Shown: positions 8,077 through 16,935, counted from the first letter of the stretch. The stretch is DNA of 64,000 nt from Sediminicola sp040566555 (GCF_040566555.1 NZ_JBEWYP010000003.1:434001-498000), one strand, 5' to 3'. The notes: a model not told the origin generated them from the sequence alone. Program-made: numbers and translations.

Positions 8077-8745
8077 ATGAAAACACTACGGATTTTAGCG
8101 GTGGATGATCATGAAATGACCATGATTGGGTATAAATTTATATTGGAAGAAATTCAGTTTGAAGATTTCACAATTCAAGTGGACACTGCTAAAACCTATG
8201 AACTTGGGAAACAGAAGATAACAGATTCTGCAAAATCATTTGCCTATGACATTATCATGCTCGATATTCAATTGGGTCCGGCCAATGAGACCCAAGCGCA
8301 TACTGGAGAAGATTTGGGTATTCTAGCAAGGAAAATAGTTCCAAAATCCAAAATTGTTTTCTTATCCTCTTTTAGTGATAATTATCGCATTAATAGCATT
8401 TTGAAATCTGTAAACCCAGAGGGTTATATGGTTAAAACCGAGATTGACGAAAATGCCCTTAATGATATGGTACATACGGTCATGAAAGAGCCTCCATTTT
8501 ACACTAAAAAAGCATTGATAGCCATTAGGACCAAAATGGCCAATGACATCCCCTTGGACGACAACGACAAGAAAATATTATACCATCTTTCCATAGGCAC
8601 AAAAACCAAAGATATGATAGATCATATCTCTTTGTCCCTTCCTGGTATTGAAAATAGAAAGCGACAATTAAAAGCTATATTCGGCGTTGAAAAGCAAAAT
8701 GACCAAGCCCTGATAACAGAAGCGAGGAATAGAGGGTTTATTTAA
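8077..8745 (+). CDS. Response regulator with receiver and HTH-like C-terminus
   Basis: A 222-residue cytoplasmic protein. The receiver occupies about 1-135 and is intact: Asp10 and Asp11 (AVDDHE), phospho-acceptor Asp63 in IIMLDIQLG, and Lys120 in YMVKTE. The C-terminal part (about 150-222) is short and helical (LDDNDKKILYHLSIGTKTKD, then LSLPGIENRKRQLKAIFG), like a divergent NarL/LuxR-type helix-turn-helix. It lies 15 bases after the HisKA_3 kinase, so the two are very probably a cognate pair. Compared with standard NarL proteins the receiver has an insertion (QLGPANETQAHTGEDLG) between beta-3 and alpha-3. Target genes are unknown. Confidence 0.87.
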   Translation: MKTLRILAVDDHEMTMIGYKFILEEIQFEDFTIQVDTAKTYELGKQKITDSAKSFAYDIIMLDIQLGPANETQAHTGEDLGILARKIVPKSKIVFLSSFSDNYRINSILKSVNPEGYMVKTEIDENALNDMVHTVMKEPPFYTKKALIAIRTKMANDIPLDDNDKKILYHLSIGTKTKDMIDHISLSLPGIENRKRQLKAIFGVEKQNDQALITEARNRGFI

Positions 8746-8756
8746 AATATCAGAAA

Positions 8757-8770
8757 ATTCCTGCAGGAAT
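8757..8770. repeat. 14-base perfect palindrome ATTCCTGCAGGAAT
   Basis: Uninterrupted palindrome 12 bases after the response regulator stop, in the 153-base gap before the next gene. It could be an operator half-way to 8899 or chance; without a loop it is a poor hairpin. Confidence 0.25.
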
Positions 8771-8898
8771 ATGTCATTTTATCGACAAACCGCACCATTT
8801 GAGACATAAACCATAATTTTTCTAAGGTTTTTATATAGCAACCACACATTATTAAAATATAACTTCGTGTATATGCTTAACCAAATCCCAAGATTATT

Positions 8899-9570
8899 AT
8901 GCCTCTGTACACTGAAAGTTTTAAAAACTATCTAAAACCCGGAATTGATTCCAATTATGGAATCATTGGACTGGATACCTTTGAAAAAAGTTTGGCAAAA
9001 TATTTTTATTCAGACGTTGCAGTTTCTATCTATAGCTCCAACTATGCGGAAGCCTGTTTAAATATTGAATTTCAAAACAATTTAACCTTAAGTGAGGTTT
9101 TATATTTCTTAAATACACATATTTGGGAGCAGGAAGAAGACCATTGCGTCTTAACTAATGTCAACCCATTTTTAAAAGCACTACAAGCTTTACAAGATCT
9201 AAACTCTTCGACAATAGATATTGAGGAAATTTCTATTTTATTAAAAGACACCTCTATTGTCATCAAAAAAATATATTCCCAAAGTATTCCTTCACAACTT
9301 GAAAATATTTTAAAGGAAATTACAGATCACCATTTCATGTTGACAAAGAATGCAAAAGAAGTTCCTTTTGAGATGTTCATTCCTGTATTTGAAGAAGGCC
9401 CTTTGGAAGGTAATAGCAACCTTGAAAACATCAGATCAGGCAATAATAGTTCTATAAACGACTATTTTGGATATTGGGGATTGTACTACGATTCTGAAAC
9501 TGATGCAGTAATATATGATTTAGAAAGTAAATCAATGGTCTATGGCGATCTATTTATGCTAAATCATTAA
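8899..9570 (+). CDS. Unrecognised 223-residue soluble protein
   Basis: I do not recognise this protein. It has no signal peptide or membrane segment. The N-terminal half is mixed alpha/beta and the middle (about 75-150) is helical. The C-terminal part (about 150-223) is acidic and aromatic (NDYFGYWGLYYDSETDAVIYD), with a beta-hairpin look. Codon use and base composition resemble the neighbours. A possible -10 element, TAACTTCG (8860-8867), one mismatch from TAnnTTTG, lies about 30 bases upstream, and a 12-bp-stem hairpin follows the stop. It comes directly after the two-component genes but has its own likely promoter, so a functional link is only suggested. The intact long frame and flanking signals support it as a real gene. 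Confidence 0.7.
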   Translation: MPLYTESFKNYLKPGIDSNYGIIGLDTFEKSLAKYFYSDVAVSIYSSNYAEACLNIEFQNNLTLSEVLYFLNTHIWEQEEDHCVLTNVNPFLKALQALQDLNSSTIDIEEISILLKDTSIVIKKIYSQSIPSQLENILKEITDHHFMLTKNAKEVPFEMFIPVFEEGPLEGNSNLENIRSGNNSSINDYFGYWGLYYDSETDAVIYDLESKSMVYGDLFMLNH

Positions 9571-9580
9571 AGGTCTGAAT

Positions 9581-9610
9581 GAACACCAATAGGTAGGGCT
9601 ATTGGTGTTC
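9581..9610. terminator. Strong hairpin between convergent genes
   Basis: GAACACCAATAG and CTATTGGTGTTC form a perfect 12-bp stem with a 6-base loop, between the stop of the 8899 gene and the stop of glyA. No T-tract follows on either strand, so it may act as an mRNA 3'-end protector or bidirectional pause site rather than a classical terminator. Confidence 0.5.
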
Positions 9611-9625
9611 AAAGGACCATATGTT

Positions 9626-10900
9626 CTATGCGTTAAACAACGCTTTCCCACTCATTAATTCATTGACCTGGTCACGAACTCCTTCAATTATGGCTTCGTT
9701 GTCCTTATTGGTCAATACTGTATCTATAAATTCTACGATGGTGGCCATATCCGCCTCTTTCAATCCTCTTGTGGTGATAGCAGCAGTTCCAAAACGTATT
9801 CCGGAAGTTATAAAAGGGGATTTGTCATCAAAAGGCACCATGTTTTTATTCGCGGTGATGTCGGCTTTAACCAAAACATTTTCTGCCTCCTTCCCAGTGA
9901 TATCCTTATTTCGTAGGTCGATCAACATCATATGATTATCTGTGCCTCCTGAAATGATTTTATAATCCTTGGCCATAAAGGCTGCAGCCATAGCGGCGGC
10001 ATTCTTTTTCACCTGCAACATATAATGTAAAAAATCATCTGTCAATGCCTCTCCGAAGGCAATTGCCTTGGCTGCAATGATATGCTCTAAAGGTCCTCCT
10101 TGATTTCCTGGAAAAACGGCTAAATCTAAAAGAGCTGACATTTTTCTAAGACTGCCATTCTTCAATGTGATTCCAAAAGGATTATCAAAATCCTCACCCA
10201 TTAAGATCAGTCCGCCTCTTGGGCCTCTTAATGTTTTGTGAGTAGTTGTGGTTACTATATGACAGTGCGGAAGTGGATCACTTAAAATTCCTTTAGCGAT
10301 CAGGCCAGCGGGATGTGAAATATCTCCCAACAATAGAGCACCAACACTATCTGCAATTTCCCTAAAGCGTTTAAAATCCATGTCTCTAGAGTAGGCAGAC
10401 GCCCCTGCTATAATCATCTTAGGTTGTTCCTTAGTGGCAATTTCTTGGATCTTATCGTAATCTAAAACCCCAGTTTCTTTATCTACACCATAAAAAACAG
10501 GAGAATACAAACGGCCAGAGAAATTTACTGGGGAACCGTGTGTCAAATGACCTCCATGGGAAAGATCAAAACCCAATATTTTATCTCCAGGTTGTAAACA
10601 TGCATGGTATACAGAGGCATTCGCCTGAGACCCGGAATGGGGCTGCACATTGGCATAGGCAGCTCCGAAAAGCTCTTTTGCCCTATCAATGGCAATCTGC
10701 TCCACTTCATCAACTATTTCACAACCTCCGTAATATCTTTTCCCAGGATAACCCTCAGCATATTTGTTGGTCAACACAGAACCAGCGGCCTCCATTACTT
10801 GTGGACTGGTAAAATTTTCCGAGGCTATTAACTCAATGCCTTCCAATTGGCGTTCCTTCTCCGCCTCTATTAATTCAAAAATTTGATTATCTCGCTGCAT
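9626..10900 (-). CDS. glyA: Serine hydroxymethyltransferase
   Basis: PLP enzyme of 424 residues that interconverts serine plus tetrahydrofolate with glycine plus 5,10-methylene-tetrahydrofolate, the main cytoplasmic one-carbon source. The PLP lysine is Lys222 in TTTTHKTLRGPRGG. Other family motifs are ELIASENF, YAEGYPGKRYYGGC and GDISHPAGL. Length and N-terminus match bacterial GlyA. The ATG at 10900 is 112 bases from the divergent fahA start. The reverse strand carries TATTTTTA around 10928-10935, one base off the -10 consensus, as a possible promoter. Confidence 0.97.
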   Translation of the reverse strand: MQRDNQIFELIEAEKERQLEGIELIASENFTSPQVMEAAGSVLTNKYAEGYPGKRYYGGCEIVDEVEQIAIDRAKELFGAAYANVQPHSGSQANASVYHACLQPGDKILGFDLSHGGHLTHGSPVNFSGRLYSPVFYGVDKETGVLDYDKIQEIATKEQPKMIIAGASAYSRDMDFKRFREIADSVGALLLGDISHPAGLIAKGILSDPLPHCHIVTTTTHKTLRGPRGGLILMGEDFDNPFGITLKNGSLRKMSALLDLAVFPGNQGGPLEHIIAAKAIAFGEALTDDFLHYMLQVKKNAAAMAAAFMAKDYKIISGGTDNHMMLIDLRNKDITGKEAENVLVKADITANKNMVPFDDKSPFITSGIRFGTAAITTRGLKEADMATIVEFIDTVLTNKDNEAIIEGVRDQVNELMSGKALFNA

Positions 10901-10967
10901 AATAAAAATATTCTTCTAAATAAGCCGTAAAAATACGAATTGCCCGCCTTAAATTGGAAGAAAATAA

Positions 10968-10975
10968 TATATTTG
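10968..10975 (+). promoter_or_regulatory. -10 element of fahA
   Basis: TATATTTG exactly matches TAnnTTTG, 37 bases before the fahA ATG. No TTG occurs at the standard spacing upstream. The element overlaps the left arm of the palindrome at 10970-10994. Confidence 0.5.
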
Positions 10976-10994
10976 ATAAGAATTTTATCAAATA
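10970..10994. promoter_or_regulatory. Palindromic operator candidate in the glyA-fahA divergent region
   Basis: TATTTGATAA, a 5-base spacer (GAATT), then TTATCAAATA: perfect 10-base arms. The left arm overlaps the TAnnTTTG element of fahA, so a dimeric repressor bound here would block that promoter. The regulator is not identifiable in the window. Confidence 0.55.
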
Positions 10995-11012
10995 CAAATT
11001 AACAATTATATC

Positions 11013-12302
11013 ATGCCCATAAAAAGTAACGACCCTGCAAAAAAAAGTTGGATACCTGTAAGTGACAATTCTGATTTTCCCATTCAGAATATCCCTTTTG
11101 GGGTTTTTTTAACGCGGGATGATATTATCACCATAGGGACCAGAATTGGGGACCACGCAATTGATCTAGGAGCTTTGCACCAATTGGGATACTTCAAGGA
11201 TATTCCTCTAACAGATGATATTTTCTTGCAAGACACCTTAAATGATTTTATCTCAGATGGAAAGAAGACATGGAGATTGGTGAGAAATAGGATAAGTGAA
11301 ATATTCGACGCCAATAACCCAGAACTTAAGAACAACGAAGATCATAAAAAAATAGTCCTATTCACTATGGACGAAATAGAAATGCAGCTTCCTGTTCAGA
11401 TTGGGGACTATACTGATTTCTATTCCAGTAAGGAACATGCCACAAACGTTGGTAAAATGTTCAGGGATCCTGAAAATGCATTGCTTCCTAACTGGTTGCA
11501 TATTCCTGTAGGATATCATGGAAGAAGCTCCTCTATTGTACCTTCTGGTACGCCAATCCACAGACCAATGGGACAAACTTTGCCTGCAGGATCCGATGAG
11601 CCTATATATGGCCCTTCCAAACTGGTAGATTTTGAATTGGAAATGGCTTTTATCACAACAGACGCTAATGTTCTTGGGGAGACCATCCCCGTGAACGAAG
11701 CAGAGAACTATATTTTCGGGATGGTCCTATTTAACGATTGGAGCGCTCGGGACATTCAAAAATGGGAATATGTTCCTTTAGGACCATTTTTGGCTAAAAA
11801 CTTTGCCTCCTCCATTTCACCATGGATCGTTACCATGGACGCCTTGGAACCGTTTAGAGTAGAAAGCCCTAAACAAGAACCACAACCACTACCCTATCTT
11901 CAACAGACTGGAAAAAAAGGATTCGATATTAATTTAGAGGTAGATATCACCCCAGAAAATGGAGAATCTACAACGGTCACAAAGTCGAATTTCAAATACA
12001 TGTATTGGACTATGTCCCAACAATTGGCACATCATACTGTTAACGGGTGTAAGGTAAACAGTGGTGACATGATGGGAAGTGGTACCATTTCAGGGCCAAC
12101 CCCTGATTCATACGGCTCCATGCTGGAGCTGACCTGGAGAGGAGAAAAACCATTGAAACTAAAAGATGGGACCGAACGTAAGTTTATTCAAGATCATGAT
12201 ACCGTGACCATTCGTGGATTTTGTGAGAAAAGTGGAGTTCGAATAGGCTTTGGAGAAGTATCTTCCAAATTACTTCCGGTATATCAATCGAAAAAAAAAT
12301 AA
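11013..12302 (+). CDS. fahA: Fumarylacetoacetase
   Basis: Hydrolase of 429 residues, the last step of tyrosine/homogentisate breakdown, splitting fumarylacetoacetate to fumarate and acetoacetate. It has the FAH N-terminal SH3-like domain and the C-terminal catalytic domain, with GDYTDFYSSKEHA, VGYHGRSSSI, VDFELEMAF (metal-binding Glu pair), LFNDWSARDIQ and SGTISGP. Length agrees with eukaryote-type FAH. It is transcribed alone: no homogentisate dioxygenase or HPPD gene is adjacent, and a terminator follows directly. Control probably acts at the palindrome over its promoter. Confidence 0.95.
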   Translation: MPIKSNDPAKKSWIPVSDNSDFPIQNIPFGVFLTRDDIITIGTRIGDHAIDLGALHQLGYFKDIPLTDDIFLQDTLNDFISDGKKTWRLVRNRISEIFDANNPELKNNEDHKKIVLFTMDEIEMQLPVQIGDYTDFYSSKEHATNVGKMFRDPENALLPNWLHIPVGYHGRSSSIVPSGTPIHRPMGQTLPAGSDEPIYGPSKLVDFELEMAFITTDANVLGETIPVNEAENYIFGMVLFNDWSARDIQKWEYVPLGPFLAKNFASSISPWIVTMDALEPFRVESPKQEPQPLPYLQQTGKKGFDINLEVDITPENGESTTVTKSNFKYMYWTMSQQLAHHTVNGCKVNSGDMMGSGTISGPTPDSYGSMLELTWRGEKPLKLKDGTERKFIQDHDTVTIRGFCEKSGVRIGFGEVSSKLLPVYQSKKK

Positions 12303-12318
12303 AAAATAGCAACCCTTC

Positions 12319-12347
12319 AAAAGCCCTTTAAATAGGGCTTTTTTTTT
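12319..12347 (+). terminator. Rho-independent terminator of fahA
   Basis: AAAGCCC pairs with GGGCTTT over an 8-base loop, followed by a T-tract to 12347. Confidence 0.88.
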
Positions 12348-12443
12348 GTTTGTATACGATATCGCAACAAGCTGCGTTTAGTAATCATATAGCTTTTTGG
12401 CACGGCTATTGGATTATATGTCACAATCGTTAAACAAACCATT

Positions 12444-13631
12444 ATGAAAAAACTACTACTACTTAGCTCTTTAGTACTGCTATTTATAGCATGCGGAGGC
12501 GTAAAAAAAACACAAGAAGCTCTAAACGTGGGGAACTACGGGAACGCCATAAATAGTTCTTTAAGCAATCTTGCAGAAAACAAAGACAAAAAAGGGAATC
12601 AGCCTTATATTTTATTATTGGAGGAGGCTTATAAAAAAAATACGGAAAGGGAATTACAAGAAATCGCCTTTTTACAAAAGGAAAACAATCCAGCCAATTT
12701 GGAAAGGATTTATGATTCCTACACCCAGTTGAAAAATATTCAGCAAAGGATAAGGCCTATCTTGCCTCTGTATATCAGAGATGAGAATAGAAATGCCAAA
12801 TTCAGCTTTAATAATTACGATGAAAAAATAATCAAGGCAAAACAACAATTGTCCGATTATCTATATAACAATGCCAGTGATTTACTGAGCAATGCCTCCA
12901 GTAAGGCAGATTATAGAAAAGCATATGATGATTTTGCATATCTGAATGAACTAAGCCCTGGATATTCCGATTGTAAAATAAAGCAAGAGGAAGCATATGC
13001 CAAAGGCCGTGATTTTGTTAAGGTGAGTATGATCAATGATTCTGATCAAATTATTCCATCGAGATTGGAGGAAGACCTTTTAAACTTTAACACCTATGGG
13101 GTAAATAATCTTTGGACAGAATACCATGCCCAGCCACGTAGGAATATCGACTATGATTATGAAATGCAGGTTGCTTTCAGAAGTATTGTTATTTCCCCTG
13201 AAAAGGTGAGCGAAAAACAAATCAGTAAAGAAAGACAGATCAAGGACGGATATCGTTATGCGGAAGATGCAAACGGCAATATCCTAAAAGATAGTCTTGG
13301 TAATGAAATAAAAATTGACAACTTTAAAACCGTTCGATGTGATTTTCATCAATTCACCCAATTTAAAGCTGCACAAGTAGTAGGAAACGTGAGTTTTAAA
13401 GATTTAAGGACAAAACAAACTATCAATACCTATCCTTTGGCCAGCGAGTTTATATTTGAGCATATATATGCCAATTATCAAGGAGACAAAAGAGCCTTGG
13501 AAACGGATCTATTAAATTTAATAACAGTGGTTTCCGTTCCCTTCCCATCCAATGAACAAATGGTTTATGATGCTGGGGAAGATGTAAAGGGAAAACTTAA
13601 AAATATCCTACAAAACCAAAGATTCAATTGA
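12444..13631 (+). CDS. Conserved flavobacterial lipoprotein, helical
   Basis: A 395-residue protein with a lipoprotein signal ending LLFIAC (Cys17) and a mature part of long helices in the first half (about 20-200: tandem A/L/N-rich stretches reminiscent of TPR-type repeats) and a beta-rich second half (about 205-390). No enzymatic motif is seen. The N-terminal sequence GGVKKTQEALNVGNYGNAINSSLSN looks like a TPR start, so a periplasmic or outer-membrane scaffold role is possible. It stands alone between the fahA terminator and a bidirectional terminator shared with the convergent ytxJ. Function unknown. Confidence 0.75.
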   Translation: MKKLLLLSSLVLLFIACGGVKKTQEALNVGNYGNAINSSLSNLAENKDKKGNQPYILLLEEAYKKNTERELQEIAFLQKENNPANLERIYDSYTQLKNIQQRIRPILPLYIRDENRNAKFSFNNYDEKIIKAKQQLSDYLYNNASDLLSNASSKADYRKAYDDFAYLNELSPGYSDCKIKQEEAYAKGRDFVKVSMINDSDQIIPSRLEEDLLNFNTYGVNNLWTEYHAQPRRNIDYDYEMQVAFRSIVISPEKVSEKQISKERQIKDGYRYAEDANGNILKDSLGNEIKIDNFKTVRCDFHQFTQFKAAQVVGNVSFKDLRTKQTINTYPLASEFIFEHIYANYQGDKRALETDLLNLITVVSVPFPSNEQMVYDAGEDVKGKLKNILQNQRFN

Positions 13632-13650
13632 TTCAAATCGATGACATTAT

Positions 13651-13683
13651 AATAAAACAGCCCTTTTTTAAGGGCTGTTTTTT
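13651..13683. terminator. Bidirectional terminator between lipoprotein and ytxJ
   Basis: AAACAGCCC (13655-13663) pairs with GGGCTGTTT (13672-13680) over an 8-base loop. T-rich tails occur on both strands, serving the convergent genes on either side. Confidence 0.85.
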
Positions 13684-13685
13684 GT

Positions 13686-14081
13686 TTATAGATATTTCTC
13701 CAAGGAAATTTCGTTTATGGCCCCATGGGAATCATGGGCTACCACTGTACCATTTTTTATCACTAATAATTGTGGGGATTGATGCATTACCTGAAATTTT
13801 TCCGCCACGGCATTGGACACCTCTCTATTGGCAAGCAGATCCAAGTAATACAGGTCTATCTGGTCTTCTGGGTAATTGTATGAACTTTTAAACATGTTCA
13901 TTACCATTCTACTGATACCACATGTGGTAGAATGCTTAAAAATCACCTGTACCCTATTAGCAGATTTTGATTGAATCTCATCCAATTGGGATAAAGAATT
14001 CAAATTAACCCAAGGTAAATCGGTTTCCACCTTTTTCTCATTAGAATTCTTATTCCCAAAAATATTATTTAATAATCCCAT
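13686..14081 (-). CDS. ytxJ: Monothiol bacilliredoxin, YtxJ family
   Basis: A 131-residue thioredoxin-fold protein. The motif KHSTTCGIS carries a single active cysteine, Cys54, without the second Cys of CxxC. This matches YtxJ (BrxC), which removes bacillithiol from S-bacillithiolated proteins after oxidative stress. The conserved cis-Pro region (QSPQLLVI) is present near residue 103. Its presence implies that the organism makes bacillithiol, as several Bacteroidota do. It is divergent from clpB with an inverted repeat 25 bases upstream of its start, so both could share stress control. Confidence 0.88.
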   Translation of the reverse strand: MGLLNNIFGNKNSNEKKVETDLPWVNLNSLSQLDEIQSKSANRVQVIFKHSTTCGISRMVMNMFKSSYNYPEDQIDLYYLDLLANREVSNAVAEKFQVMHQSPQLLVIKNGTVVAHDSHGAINEISLEKYL

Positions 14082-14105
14082 TTCGTAATTTTAATGATAA
14101 GTCGG

Positions 14106-14128
14106 AGGTGTATTCAAAACTTACACCT
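14106..14128. promoter_or_regulatory. Inverted repeat AGGTGTA-N9-TACACCT between ytxJ and clpB
   Basis: Perfect 7-base arms and a 9-base spacer, 25 bases upstream of ytxJ and about 120 bases upstream of clpB. The arm-N9-arm geometry is like that of the CIRCE element, but the sequence is different. A further half-site CACCTCC lies near 14174. Confidence 0.45.
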
Positions 14129-14247
14129 GACTAATTGTCGTATTTTTTCTAAAGTTTACCGTCATTTTGTCCGCACCTCCATTTTGGATAGATTATTGAC
14201 TTTAACTAATTCAAAAGTAAACAATATCATTAAAAGACATAAAAGAT

Positions 14248-16848
14248 ATGAACTTAAATAATTTCACCACAAAGTCGCAGGAAGCCATACAGCAAGCGCA
14301 GCAGCTTGCTCAAGGTTTTGGACACCAACAAATAGAAAATGAGCATATTTTTAAAGCCATTGCTGTTGTTGATGAAAATGTATTGCCCTTTATCCTTAAA
14401 AAGCTAAATGTTAATATAGGCTTAGTAAACCAGATCCTGGATAAGGAATTGGAAAGTTTTCCCAAAGTCTCTGGCGGAGACCTAATGCTTTCCCGAGAAG
14501 CTAGCAAAACACTTACGGAAGCAGGTGTTATTGCAAAAAAAATGGAAGACGAATATGTTTCCATTGAACATTTACTGTTGGCCATTTTTAAATCGAAAAG
14601 CAAGATTGCACAAATCTTAAAAGATCAGGGTGGAACAGAAAAACACCTGATCTCGGCTATTGAAGAATTGCGAAAAGGCGGTAAAGTAACTTCACAAAGT
14701 GCTGAAGAAACATATAATTCTCTCAATAAGTACGCAAAAAACCTCAATGAAATGGCAGATAGCGGGAAATTAGATCCTGTTATTGGACGCGATGAGGAAA
14801 TTAGACGTATCCTGCAGATTTTATCTAGAAGAACAAAAAACAACCCTATGTTAGTAGGGGAACCAGGAGTAGGTAAAACTGCCATTGCCGAAGGATTGGC
14901 TCATAGAATAGTACAAGGGGATGTTCCCGAAAATTTAAAGGATAAAACTATTTACTCTTTAGATATGGGTGCATTGATTGCCGGGGCCAAATACAAAGGG
15001 GAGTTCGAGGAACGCTTAAAAGCAGTTATTAAGGAAGTCACTTCCTCCGATGGCAACATCGTATTATTTATTGATGAAATCCATACCCTTGTAGGGGCTG
15101 GAGGTGGTCAGGGCGCCATGGATGCGGCCAACATACTGAAACCCGCATTGGCAAGAGGCGAATTACGCGCCATTGGTGCTACCACGTTGGATGAATATCA
15201 AAAATATTTTGAAAAGGATAAGGCCTTGGAAAGGAGATTTCAAAAAATCGTGGTAGACGAACCTGATACCGAAAGTGCAATTTCCATTTTAAGGGGTATC
15301 AAGGACAAGTACGAAGCTCACCATAAGGTGCGCATTAAAGACGAAGCGGTCATTGCTGCAGTTGAATTGTCCCAACGGTATATCACCAATAGATTTTTAC
15401 CGGACAAGGCCATTGATCTTATGGATGAAGCTGCCTCCAAACTTCGCATGGAAATAAATTCCAAACCTGAGGATTTGGATGTCATGGATCGAAAAATTAT
15501 GCAGCTTGAAATTGAAATGGAGGCGATCAAAAGGGAAGCGGATCACGCCAAATTGAAGTCGCTCAATATTGATCTGGCAAACCTGAAAGAAGACAGAAAC
15601 GAACTGTTCGCCAAATGGGAAAGCGAAAAAGCGGTTGTTGACAATATTCAAAAAACAAAACAGGATATTGAAGACTTTAAATTGGAAGCTGAACGTGCAG
15701 AGCGAAATGGGGATTACGGTATGGTTGCTGAATTACGCTATGGAAAAATAAAAGAAGCCAATGAAAAGCTGGAAATCCTCCAAAAAGAATTGGAAGAACA
15801 GCAAGTCGCAGGCACATTGATCAAGGAAGAGGTAACCAGTGAGGATATTGCAGAGGTCGTTGCCAAATGGACAGGGATCCCTGTTGCTAAAATGCTTCAA
15901 AGTGAGCGAGAGAAACTCTTGAAATTGGAAGATGTACTCCACAAAAGAGTGGTAGGACAAGAGGAGGCAATACAGGCCGTCTCGGATGCCATCAGGAGAA
16001 GTAGGGCCGGTTTACAGGACTCCAAAAAACCAATAGGTTCATTTCTGTTCCTAGGTACTACGGGAGTTGGTAAAACAGAACTCGCTAAAACCTTGGCCTC
16101 CTACCTCTTTGATGATGAAAATGCGATGACGAGAATTGATATGAGTGAATATCAGGAGCGACATGCGGTGAGTAGATTGGTAGGCGCACCTCCTGGATAT
16201 GTTGGATACGATGAAGGTGGTCAATTAACGGAAGCTGTAAGACGCAGACCGTATTCAGTGGTGTTATTGGATGAGATTGAAAAAGCACATCCAGATACTT
16301 TTAATATCCTGTTACAGGTATTGGACGAAGGAAGGCTAACGGACAATAAGGGACGTGTGGCCGATTTCAAGAATTCCATCATCATCATGACCAGTAATAT
16401 GGGAAGTCATATTATTCAAGAAAAATTTGAGGACAACAAAGATATTTATAGTGCAACTGAAGCGGCGAGAGTTGAAGTGCTGGGACTGTTGCGAAAAACA
16501 ATACGTCCCGAATTTTTAAATAGAATAGATGATATCATTATGTTCACTCCTTTAAATATGGAGAATATTACTGAAATAGTAGGACTACAAATAGGTGGTC
16601 TTAAGAAAATGTTAGCCAAGCAGAACATTACAATTGATGCTACCGAAGAGGCCATTTTACATCTGGCCAACCGGGGATACGATCCTCAGTACGGGGCTAG
16701 GCCTATAAAGAGGACCATACAAAAAGAAGTCCTAAATAAGTTGTCCAAGGAGTTACTAATTGGTAGTATTAAAGCCGATAGTATTATTCTTATTGATGCT
16801 TTTGATGATGAACTGGTATTTAGAAACCAAAATGAATTGGTAGAATAA
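14248..16848 (+). CDS. clpB: ATP-dependent disaggregase ClpB
   Basis: An 866-residue Hsp100 chaperone that rescues aggregated proteins together with DnaK. Domain order is complete: Clp N-domain repeats (1-145), AAA1 with Walker A GEPGVGKTAI and Walker B VLFIDEIHTL, the coiled-coil middle domain (about 400-525, long charged helices), AAA2 with Walker A GTTGVGKTEL and VVLLDEIEKAHPD, and a C-terminal small domain (RGYDPQYGARPIKR). The middle domain distinguishes ClpB from ClpA/ClpC, and no ClpP-binding IGF loop is seen. It is monocistronic with a terminator. The upstream 166 bases hold the inverted repeat at 14106-14128, a candidate heat or oxidative stress operator. Confidence 0.97.
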   Translation: MNLNNFTTKSQEAIQQAQQLAQGFGHQQIENEHIFKAIAVVDENVLPFILKKLNVNIGLVNQILDKELESFPKVSGGDLMLSREASKTLTEAGVIAKKMEDEYVSIEHLLLAIFKSKSKIAQILKDQGGTEKHLISAIEELRKGGKVTSQSAEETYNSLNKYAKNLNEMADSGKLDPVIGRDEEIRRILQILSRRTKNNPMLVGEPGVGKTAIAEGLAHRIVQGDVPENLKDKTIYSLDMGALIAGAKYKGEFEERLKAVIKEVTSSDGNIVLFIDEIHTLVGAGGGQGAMDAANILKPALARGELRAIGATTLDEYQKYFEKDKALERRFQKIVVDEPDTESAISILRGIKDKYEAHHKVRIKDEAVIAAVELSQRYITNRFLPDKAIDLMDEAASKLRMEINSKPEDLDVMDRKIMQLEIEMEAIKREADHAKLKSLNIDLANLKEDRNELFAKWESEKAVVDNIQKTKQDIEDFKLEAERAERNGDYGMVAELRYGKIKEANEKLEILQKELEEQQVAGTLIKEEVTSEDIAEVVAKWTGIPVAKMLQSEREKLLKLEDVLHKRVVGQEEAIQAVSDAIRRSRAGLQDSKKPIGSFLFLGTTGVGKTELAKTLASYLFDDENAMTRIDMSEYQERHAVSRLVGAPPGYVGYDEGGQLTEAVRRRPYSVVLLDEIEKAHPDTFNILLQVLDEGRLTDNKGRVADFKNSIIIMTSNMGSHIIQEKFEDNKDIYSATEAARVEVLGLLRKTIRPEFLNRIDDIIMFTPLNMENITEIVGLQIGGLKKMLAKQNITIDATEEAILHLANRGYDPQYGARPIKRTIQKEVLNKLSKELLIGSIKADSIILIDAFDDELVFRNQNELVE

Positions 16849-16870
16849 AAGGAGTAATTTTTTAAAAATG

Positions 16871-16902
16871 AGGGCATTCTAAACAGGATGCCCTTTTTTA
16901 TT
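16871..16902 (+). terminator. Rho-independent terminator of clpB
   Basis: AGGGCAT pairs with ATGCCCT around a 10-base loop, followed by six T. Confidence 0.87.
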
Positions 16903-16935
16903 AAAAAACAAATACCATACAGTATATATATTTTT

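Noticed and set aside
16912..16925. ATAC-N6-GTAT dyad before the TetR gene as operator
   Set aside because: Arms of only four bases in AT-rich DNA; mentioned in the promoter entry but not called separately.
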